Program-made: the position numbers and the translations under genes
Shown: in pieces, positions 8,022-13,776 of the stretch
How positions within the stretch are numbered: position 1 is the first letter of the stretch
Layout of the letters: each line of letters starts with the position of its first letter
Origin: a virus
Reading direction: 5' to 3' (one strand)
Virus record (IMG/VR): IMGVR_UViG_3300006484_000033
Coordinates: 1-33,287 of that record
DNA length: 33,287 nt
Notes under the pieces: generated by a model
The model's database searches: none
The model's input: the letters and a program-made list of their open reading frames with translations, nothing else
What the model was told of the DNA's origin: nothing

Positions 8022-8318
8022 ATGCAAAAGGGCGTCGACAAATACATTTACGAGTCGCCTGACCGCGGTAACAATATAACCCGGCGTCCTTTTGGTTCTC
8101 AAGAAAAAGAAATTATTTCTGATATTGACATTGACGTCAATCATGCTATACTGATTAATAGTATGTCGTCAATAGATGGTACGATGCCTTCAGTCAGACT
8201 TAACAATAAAGAGTTATGGGACATTCCTGTGGACTTGTACTCAACAAAGGTTAAAACCATGTTGTCTGAAGATATTCTTCAACAACTTGAAAAAATGATT
8301 AATGGCAGCAAAGAGTAA
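8022..8318 (+). CDS. small hypothetical protein
   Basis: 98 aa, not recognised. It is a soluble, charged protein with an acidic centre (DIDIDVNHA), no membrane segment and no cysteine. The C-terminal part (LWDIPVDLYSTKVKTMLSED) looks helical. It follows gp46 after 22 bp, behind a perfect late-promoter match that overlaps its own start region, and its last 17 bp overlap the nuclease gene in another frame. If the mRNA begins at the late promoter, this ATG would have no leader. The alternative is that it is expressed only by read-through from gp46, or starts at Met48 (8163). Confidence 0.6.
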   Translation: MQKGVDKYIYESPDRGNNITRRPFGSQEKEIISDIDIDVNHAILINSMSSIDGTMPSVRLNNKELWDIPVDLYSTKVKTMLSEDILQQLEKMINGSKE

Positions 8319-8835
8319 AAATAAAGGCAAAGGATTTGAACGTGAAGTATGTAAAATCCTAGGCAATGTATACGGCGATAATTTTGAACGTGTTCCACAT
8401 AGTGGCGCGTTTGTCGGTGGCATTAATGCTGCACGTAAGAGTACACTTACGGAAAATCAAATCAAGGCATTTAAAGGTGATATCATTCCGCCCGATGATT
8501 GGAGATACTTCAATTGTGAGTGCAAAAATTATAAAGATTTCCCTTTCCATCATCTACTACAAAACAAAACCATTCCGTTACTTGAAACTTGGTTCCAACA
8601 AACACTAGATGCACATGACGATAAAGATATTGATCTACTTTTTATGAAGTTTGATCGCAAAGGCATTTATTTGGCATTTCCAAAAAGACACAAACCAAAA
8701 TTCTTTTTAGACCGGCACATTACGTATCAAAGCAAAGATTACGGTCTCTGGACTATTACATTCTGGGAAGACTTCAAGGCTACAAAACTTAATACTGATG
8801 CTATACAAACAATGGCTATCAAAGGCACAGATTAA
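8302..8835 (+). CDS. PD-(D/E)XK-type nuclease (putative resolvase-like)
   Basis: 177 aa. The pattern fits the PD-(D/E)XK nuclease fold: GKGFEREVCKILG (E13/E15) in the first helix, then F-K-G-D60 and C-E73-C-K75 on the central strands, giving the D...ExK metal site. RVPHSGAF between them is like the loop of archaeal-type Holliday-junction resolvases and related nucleases. The role (junction resolution, DNA processing or restriction) is not settled by sequence, but the location just after gp46/47 favours recombination or repair. The ATG lies inside the end of the preceding gene with no clear ribosome site, so translation is likely coupled to it. Confidence 0.68.
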   Translation: MAAKSKNKGKGFEREVCKILGNVYGDNFERVPHSGAFVGGINAARKSTLTENQIKAFKGDIIPPDDWRYFNCECKNYKDFPFHHLLQNKTIPLLETWFQQTLDAHDDKDIDLLFMKFDRKGIYLAFPKRHKPKFFLDRHITYQSKDYGLWTITFWEDFKATKLNTDAIQTMAIKGTD

Positions 8836-8846
8836 TACTAACATCT

Positions 8847-8914
8847 ACTAATACAATTCCCAACACAAAACTAATACAATACTAATACAATACCCCGCAC
8901 AATACTAATAAAAT
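8847..8914. repeat. ACTAATACAAT direct repeats
   Basis: Three exact copies of ACTAATACAAT at 8847-8857, 8870-8880 and 8881-8891, and a one-mismatch copy (ACTAATAAAAT) at 8904-8914. They begin 12 bp after the nuclease stop. The 9-mer AAAGGCACA brackets the block at 8821-8829 and 8921-8929. The layout is like iterons or protein-binding sites. The function is unknown. Confidence 0.6.
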
Positions 8915-8940
8915 ACTATTAAAGGCACATACAAACTAGA

Positions 8941-9312
8941 CTTAAGGTTGGCACGCCAGTAATCAGTGCCGCGAATCCGTTCCTGAACGAGACGGTATGC
9001 AAACGGTTTATCTAGTTAACCGCTTCAACAGACTATCCCTGGTGACGTCAGGGACGCCTTAAGCACACTGCTTCTGTTGTCGTAATGGTAATAAAAGATC
9101 AAGCTCTATTGACAATAATATCTTGAGGGTAACCGGAAAAAGCTGATACCATGGCATCCGGTGTTCCTGCGCTGATTAGACGCATCGTAATAGGAGGTAC
9201 AGTTCAACCGCCTCCCCCTGTTGTAAGGTTATGTTATGGTATTGTGGATGTGGGGCGACTGGAAAGTTGTTTTATTTTTTTCACACTGTGGCCTGAATCA
9301 GGCTTAGTGTGA
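8941..9312 (+). ncRNA. candidate large structured noncoding RNA
   Basis: This is the GC-rich core of the only long gene-free region. Pairings visible by eye, in order: GGCAC 8950-8954 with GTGCC 8966-8970; CCGT 8977-8980 with ACGG 8992-8995; CGGTT 9004-9008 with AACCG 9018-9022; TCCCTG 9036-9041 with CAGGGA 9049-9054. All are enclosed by CTTAAGG 8941-8947 and CCTTAAG 9057-9063. Further stems are ACCGGA 9132-9137/TCCGGT 9157-9162, TGCG 9168-9171/CGCA 9181-9184, GGAGG 9193-9197/CCTCC 9211-9215, and TCACACT 9281-9287/AGTGTGA 9306-9312 with an inner GCCTG/CAGGC. CAACAG 9026-9031 could pair with CTGTTG 9074-9079 across the closing stem, as a pseudoknot. There is no coding frame of note on either strand. 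The strand is assumed from the flanking genes. It could be a phage regulatory RNA of the large ornate kind (GOLLD/ROOL-like). No known family was recognised. Confidence 0.45.
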
Positions 9313-9529
9313 TTGAAAAAGCTCATGGAAAACATAATAGTTATAGAAATAATAATTCAGTATTAGATATTATATATTATCGATATTAACAATAAATTAA
9401 TGTAACAACAAAGTAATTGAAGATTACTGAAGTTGCAATTGCTCGAAGAGCAATTAGAAGGTTAATAAATATTATTAATAATAACATTACCTTTTGGTGA
9501 CAGTTATGACTTCATGAAAGATTAATCCA
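9313..9529. other. AT-rich gene-free segment with two perfect hairpins
   Basis: AT-rich DNA after the structured block. It contains AGTAAT 9412-9417/ATTACT 9423-9428 (loop TGAAG) and AATTGCTC 9437-9444/GAGCAATT 9448-9455 (loop GAA), then a late-promoter-like AATAAATA at 9464-9471. The AT-rich stretch 9355-9400 could also serve as an unwinding element if the region were an origin. Nothing proves that. Confidence 0.45.
9464..9471 (+). promoter_or_regulatory. late promoter, AATAAATA
   Basis: AATAAATAT, 58 bp before the ATG at 9530, with no other signal in between. It matches the late-promoter form seen elsewhere in the window, but the surrounding DNA is so AT-rich that chance is a real possibility. 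Confidence 0.4.
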
Positions 9530-9985
9530 ATGACATTCCAAGAATTCTGTCAGGCCTTTATATTATGGTCTGAATCAATTATTGAAGAGAAAAAAATCGA
9601 TGGCTTCCCAGTGTGTCCATATGCCAAACATGCAAGGTTGACCAATGCAGTACAGTTTATCGATGCCCGAGTAGATATACAAGCACTGCGTGAGTTTGAT
9701 AAAACAAAATATGAAATAGGTATTGCTTGGATAGGTGATAATGATATACAATTAAAATCTGCAGAAAAATATGCAGATTATTTGGTGAATCTAGATCCAG
9801 AGTTACTATATTTTACAAGTACACCAGATAGCGGGTTCTTTGCAAAGAATTTCACCAATTGCGTTTTTATTCAGCTTAAAGCTGATATTTTAGAAAGAAG
9901 AAGCCAGCTACATAATACAACGTATTACGATAGCTGGCCAGCTGAGTATTATAAAGCTATTACTGGTCATGATAAACTATCATGA
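9530..9985 (+). CDS. hypothetical protein with CPYA motif
   Basis: 151 aa, not recognised. Near the N-terminus, after an amphipathic helix (TFQEFCQAFILWSESIIEE), is the motif GFPVCPYAKHARL. A Cys-Pro-Tyr/Phe-Ala motif in this position recalls redox or metal-binding small proteins, but no second metal ligand pattern is obvious. There is no signal peptide. There is no good ribosome site before the ATG. The gene ends inside the stop region of the convergent chaperone extension: the two stop codons overlap by 6 bp (9980-9985), with no terminator between them. Confidence 0.62.
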   Translation: MTFQEFCQAFILWSESIIEEKKIDGFPVCPYAKHARLTNAVQFIDARVDIQALREFDKTKYEIGIAWIGDNDIQLKSAEKYADYLVNLDPELLYFTSTPDSGFFAKNFTNCVFIQLKADILERRSQLHNTTYYDSWPAEYYKAITGHDKLS

Positions 9986-10189
9986 GCTGCGTGATTTTTG
10001 TATAGCTGCGTTTTTAGCTTCATTTCGTTTATTAATTGATTCAATTAGTAATTGGATTGCAGGGACTGGCATAGTCATTACATCCTGATAACTTACTGCG
10101 CCCCCACTATGTAGTATTAGATCTGTGTATGATGTCTCAGTAGCAACAAGATCTTTATTGTAGCGCTCTATTATTTTTTCAATACCCAC
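9980..10189 (-). CDS. frameshift extension of gp26-like chaperone (GT-like tail)
   Basis: 69 codons from a GTG at 10189, with no ribosome binding site in front of it. The frame is open upstream without a stop back through CCG CAG AGT ACT GCC to the slippery site in the gp26-like gene at 10225-10219. It is in the -1 frame relative to that gene. It is therefore best read as the T part of a G/GT pair: a -1 shift would yield a 353-residue product (274 codons of the gp26-like frame plus 79). The tail is helical and charged (IEKIIERYNKDLVATETSY ... LLIESINKRNEAKNAAIQ). Independent initiation at the GTG is the alternative. Confidence 0.66.
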   Translation of the reverse strand: MGIEKIIERYNKDLVATETSYTDLILHSGGAVSYQDVMTMPVPAIQLLIESINKRNEAKNAAIQKSRSS

Positions 10190-10190
10190 C

Positions 10191-10225
10191 GGCTGACTAG
10201 TGGCGATCAGCCTACGAAAAAATTT
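10191..10225 (-). promoter_or_regulatory. programmed -1 ribosomal frameshift signal
   Basis: Minus strand. The heptamer A AAT TTT at 10225-10219 is aligned with the zero frame as X XXY YYZ (Asn273-Phe274 of the gp26-like protein) and lies in a run of six T. After a 6-nt spacer (TTCGTA) comes a perfect 6-bp stem GGCTGA (10212-10207)/TCAGCC (10196-10191) with a 10-nt loop. The zero-frame TGA is part of the stem. In the -1 frame no stop occurs before the downstream 69-codon frame, which continues to 9980. All three parts (slippery site, spacer and stem) fall within the ranges typical of bacterial -1 frameshifting. Confidence 0.72.
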
Positions 10226-11040
10226 GCAATATCTAAATCAACATCAGTTGACCAATTGTGGCCGCATGTCTGGCATGTTGCTTTGAAGTTAGTGTCAATT
10301 GCTGGCTTTGATAATTGCTCCACCAAGTCTTTGATCATTTCATAGTCAACTTTTGTGATTGTTTGCAGCCATTCGTCAATTGTTTCTGCGTCAGTCACAA
10401 TTTCTCCAGATTCTGCAAGCGTAACTGATGTAATAGAATTTGCTACAAGTTTAATTGTTAGTTCTGCTAATTCTACAAACGTGCGTCCAAAAATATCGCC
10501 GCGTTGATCTTCATCAATTTCTGTTGAAATTAAACTTTCAATCATTTTCTTTTGTTTTATTTGTTGAATTTGCAAGAGTGTTCTATCTTTTAAATTATAT
10601 GGTTTAAGACCTATTTTAAATTCATTTTTAAGAACAATACAATCATCTATTTTAATCTGCTTTGCAGATGCCAACACACGGTTAGCATCAACTGCTAGCA
10701 TGTTTAGTTCACTGCATGATGGACATTTTACATCAACGTTCAAATCTTTACCATATGTTGCTTGTCTAATAGCAAGCAAAATAACAAGTAAATCATTAAC
10801 TGGTACAGTGTCGGGATTCGCAATATCTGGACAACAGCTACGAATAATAGCACTCGTAGCTTCACCGTTAAACAATGCATCTGGCGTCTTTGTAATCAAT
10901 TCATCTCTGGCAGTCATAGCATATACTGCTAAATCACCATCTACACTTAATTTTGGTTTTATATCGTAGTACTTTCCACCACTTGGTAAAGTAACGTATA
11001 GCGAAGGCTTTCTATAAGCCTGTATCAATAAGTTTGACAT
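10207..11040 (-). CDS. 26: gp26-like baseplate hub/tail assembly chaperone
   Basis: 277 aa from the ATG at 11040, preceded by GGAG 9 nt upstream. A TTG five codons earlier is possible but less likely. The N-terminus follows the T4-like gp26 pattern: KPSLYVTLPSGGKYY, MTARDEL, and then LLAIRQATYGKDLNVDVKCP. Two CxxC pairs, C106-x-x-C109 and C256-x-x-C259, suggest a zinc knuckle formed between the two ends. In T4 gp26 is needed for hub assembly. In other long-tailed phages the proteins at this place act as tape-measure chaperones made in two forms by frameshifting, and a frameshift signal is present at this gene's end. It is transcribed divergently from the tape-measure-like genes, from a late promoter at 11086-11093. 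Confidence 0.8.
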   Translation of the reverse strand: MSNLLIQAYRKPSLYVTLPSGGKYYDIKPKLSVDGDLAVYAMTARDELITKTPDALFNGEATSAIIRSCCPDIANPDTVPVNDLLVILLAIRQATYGKDLNVDVKCPSCSELNMLAVDANRVLASAKQIKIDDCIVLKNEFKIGLKPYNLKDRTLLQIQQIKQKKMIESLISTEIDEDQRGDIFGRTFVELAELTIKLVANSITSVTLAESGEIVTDAETIDEWLQTITKVDYEMIKDLVEQLSKPAIDTNFKATCQTCGHNWSTDVDLDIANFFVG

Positions 11041-11054
11041 AAAGGTTTTCTCCA

Positions 11055-11062
11055 AATAAATA
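11055..11062 (+). promoter_or_regulatory. late promoter for tape-measure cassette
   Basis: AATAAATAC on the plus strand, with a predicted start near 11069. AAATAC 11058-11063 forms an inverted repeat with GTATTT 11069-11074. It faces the opposing promoter at 11086-11093. Confidence 0.55.
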
Positions 11063-11085
11063 CTGTAAGTATTTGCATTATATTG

Positions 11086-11093
11086 TATTTATG
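11086..11093 (-). promoter_or_regulatory. late promoter for gp26-like gene
   Basis: CATAAATAC on the minus strand, with a predicted start near 11079. The resulting leader of about 40 nt carries GGAG before the ATG at 11040. Confidence 0.55.
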
Positions 11094-11115
11094 CTTATTA
11101 AGTGGGTAGTTAATT

Positions 11116-13776
11116 GTGAACATTGAACGAGAACTAAAACGTATACAAAGTCAACATAAGTGGGCCAGTGAGCAGACTCTATCTAGAGTTATGAATTTGC
11201 TCGGGGCTAACACTAAGCAAATAACAAAAGCTATTAATGATATTCAAATACAACAATATAACGAAAAAGACTTACTTAAAATAATTAACAGTCAAAAATC
11301 TAAAATTGCAAAATTTACTTCAACTTCCAAGAGTTTAAATGAAGTATTAAAAACTACAGTTTATGGACGTGACACAAATCCAATAACAGCTACTTCTGAA
11401 TTAGTTGAAATGGCCGCCGGCGCAATTGCTGATCATGGTTTATCAAGTAACGCAGCCGCTGATGGAATACAAACTGTTTTTTCTAAAATTGGCGGAGTTG
11501 CAACTGGGATAGCTGGTATCACTGCCAGCACTGCTGGAGTAATAGCAATTTATGGCCAAATATTCAGTGAACAGGAAAAGGTTTTACGTGCAGGCATTAA
11601 CATGGGTGTATCATTAAATACTTCCAAGTACACTGAAATGAATACTACGTTTGCAGGATTAGGAAGATCTATTAATGAAATTTTTTCTGAATATAGACGG
11701 CAAATGCCAATGTTTGCAAATTTACCAGGAACCGCAGGTGATAACTTAATCAAATTTGCAAATTTGACAACTGTTATAAAAAATGATAATTCTTTTCCTG
11801 ACTTTGGATATACTACTGGGCAGGTCATGCGAAGACTTGTGGATGAAGCAGAGATTATTAGACGTTACGGCGGGTTAGCTGATATGAATACCCAATCAGA
11901 AAAAATAGTTTATGACAGATTTATCAAGAGTTCCACCGCAGCTACCGTAATGGCTAATTTATTAGGCGTTAAACGAGATGACTTACTGTCCACTCGTCAA
12001 GAGGCAGCAAATGATTTAAACTTTACGATAACTGCAAGATATGCCCAATCTGATTTAATAGACCGATATGGCGCCACCGCATACGATAATGTAGTTGATT
12101 TTCAAACAAATGTATATACTGTGTTTAGTACCATTTTTGATGGGAAGTTTGCTAAAGAAACATCTAATCTGATGACCCGAGCTATAAACGATCAGAATTT
12201 TGATGATGTGATGGCAAACATGAGTCCAGAATTAAATCAAATTTTGAATTTTATGGGCGATAATGTTAAAGAACAATATGTAGCAATGATACAGTCAGCT
12301 GTCAAGGGAAATTTAAGCGGGGTTGATTCAGACTTAGCTATACAGGGATTTATACAATTAGTTGCGAAATCAACACCGTTAGAATCAATAGGAAACATAT
12401 CAGATCCTATAGTGCAGGAAGTTATGGAAATGCAAGCACAAGCACGCCTTGCACCTGAAAGTTATATAAATGCAACTAGATCATTACTTGAACAACATCG
12501 CAATAACGTTGCAGCATACACTGAATCAGCAGATGGTATTGTAGACGGTATGGATAGCATACGTAGAGCATTTTTACAGATATCAAGAATTGCATCCCCT
12601 GGTTTTGGTACCACTGGTGATATAGTTGATGGTTTTGGAGACACTCTACGTTGGCTAACTGATGTTATTGGAGAAGTTTTAGGCCCATTAGTTAACTTTG
12701 ATCCGGTAGTTGATGATGAAGGATCCGGTGTTATATCAGCCCCACCTCGCCCAAGTTGGTGGCAAAGTAATGGATATATTCATTCTAGTCCAAGACATCC
12801 GCAAAATGAATGGGACAGTCAATTTGGCGAATACTTTAGTGAAGATGGGACACTAATAGAAGGCGCAGATGTACAACTTGCTGCTCAGGCAGTTTCTGTA
12901 GGTCCAACTGGTGCTACGACTGCTGAGTTATCAGGAATATCAGCTGATCCAAGTTCAGGCGGAACACTTCAAAATGGACGACTTCCCGCAGGTGAATTGC
13001 AGTCAATCACTGGCGGCGGCAGATTGCGCGCCGGCGCTGCTGATGCGTTTAACAGAATGGCCTCCGCTGCTGCTGCTGACGGTGTTACTATAACACCAAG
13101 TTCGACATACCGAGATATAGAAAAACAACAACACTTATGGAATACATCAACTAGGCCATTATCAGAAAGAAGAAAATGGGTAGCATATCCAGGCGGTTCG
13201 AATCATGGATGGGGGCTTGCTTTTGATGAAGGTAATATATACCGACAGCATGAATCCGCTCCACAATATCAATGGTTACGTAATCATGGTATTGAGTATG
13301 GATTTTATCAGAGAATGGCACATGAGACTTGGCATTGGGAATACACTGGAGCCCCGGGTACATCAGATGTTACAACTGCTGACCCAGCATCACCATCAGT
13401 TGCAACTTTGCCAGTTGATACTGATCCAGTAAATAATGACGCCACTGCCGTTTCCTTGCCAGTAATACCATCGTTATCTACAGTAGATAATAATACATCT
13501 TTATTGCCAGTACCAGTAACACCATCGTTATTTGCTGTAGATAATGACGCCACTGCCGTTTCCTTACCAGTAATACCATCGTTACCTACTGTAGATAATA
13601 CTGAAGTTTCTGATGATACATCTTCTTTAATTGATACTTACAGTAATTCACAAGATGCATCTATTACTGCCTTACTTGAAGACGAATTACAATCCACATC
13701 ATTAATTGAACAAAGCTGGGCATCTATTGTGGAATTCTTTAATAATGAAGAAACAAATGAAAGGATTACACAATAA
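11116..13776 (+). CDS. tape-measure-like protein A with M15 (VanY-type) peptidase domain
   Basis: 886 codons from a GTG (ribosome site weak; no better start nearby). Residues about 1-500 are helical with a hydrophobic segment near 124-150 (GVATGIAGITASTAGVIAIY). They share blocks with the two following genes: GRDTNPI, SEQEKVLRAGINMGV, DFGYTTGQVMRRLVDEAE, LLGVKRDDLLSTRQEA. A Gly/Ser linker leads to a zinc DD/LD-peptidase domain of the M15B family at about 640-745: SSTYRDIEKQQHLWN, GGSNHGWGLAFDEG (ligands H697 and D704), and HETWHWEY (E737, ligand H740). It would cut stem peptides of peptidoglycan. A Pro/Val-rich tail with three 18-residue repeats follows. The stop overlaps the next ATG by one base. 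The role is inferred: tail protein that opens the cell wall during DNA entry. Confidence 0.8.
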   Translation: MNIERELKRIQSQHKWASEQTLSRVMNLLGANTKQITKAINDIQIQQYNEKDLLKIINSQKSKIAKFTSTSKSLNEVLKTTVYGRDTNPITATSELVEMAAGAIADHGLSSNAAADGIQTVFSKIGGVATGIAGITASTAGVIAIYGQIFSEQEKVLRAGINMGVSLNTSKYTEMNTTFAGLGRSINEIFSEYRRQMPMFANLPGTAGDNLIKFANLTTVIKNDNSFPDFGYTTGQVMRRLVDEAEIIRRYGGLADMNTQSEKIVYDRFIKSSTAATVMANLLGVKRDDLLSTRQEAANDLNFTITARYAQSDLIDRYGATAYDNVVDFQTNVYTVFSTIFDGKFAKETSNLMTRAINDQNFDDVMANMSPELNQILNFMGDNVKEQYVAMIQSAVKGNLSGVDSDLAIQGFIQLVAKSTPLESIGNISDPIVQEVMEMQAQARLAPESYINATRSLLEQHRNNVAAYTESADGIVDGMDSIRRAFLQISRIASPGFGTTGDIVDGFGDTLRWLTDVIGEVLGPLVNFDPVVDDEGSGVISAPPRPSWWQSNGYIHSSPRHPQNEWDSQFGEYFSEDGTLIEGADVQLAAQAVSVGPTGATTAELSGISADPSSGGTLQNGRLPAGELQSITGGGRLRAGAADAFNRMASAAAADGVTITPSSTYRDIEKQQHLWNTSTRPLSERRKWVAYPGGSNHGWGLAFDEGNIYRQHESAPQYQWLRNHGIEYGFYQRMAHETWHWEYTGAPGTSDVTTADPASPSVATLPVDTDPVNNDATAVSLPVIPSLSTVDNNTSLLPVPVTPSLFAVDNDATAVSLPVIPSLPTVDNTEVSDDTSSLIDTYSNSQDASITALLEDELQSTSLIEQSWASIVEFFNNEETNERITQ
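13438..13599. repeat. 54-bp in-frame tandem repeat, 3 units
   Basis: Units at 13438-13491, 13492-13545 and 13546-13599 encode 18-residue blocks of the form DATAVSLPVIPSLSTVDN. The first and third are nearly identical at DNA level, the middle one is diverged. It is the C-terminal linker of the M15-bearing protein, and its length is likely variable. Confidence 0.85.

Noticed and set aside
9021-9065. Resemblance of TTCAACAGACTATCCC to the conserved R element of group I introns
   Set aside because: No partner S element (TAGTC) is found downstream and neither neighbouring gene looks interrupted.
9109-9140. TTGACA at 9109 as a -35 element
   Set aside because: No acceptable -10 at 16-18 bp.
9190-9220. 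Possible tRNA T-arm (AGTTCAACC inside GGAGG...CCTCC)
   Set aside because: The loop is 13 nt and no acceptor, D or anticodon arms fit around it.
9193-9296. Strong GGAGG followed by a 21-codon frame starting at 9231
   Set aside because: The spacing of more than 30 nt is far too long, and GGAGG is paired with CCTCC.
9281-9312. Hairpin at 9281-9312 as a rho-independent terminator
   Set aside because: The T run lies before the stem on the plus strand and becomes an A run after it on the minus strand, so it fits neither direction.
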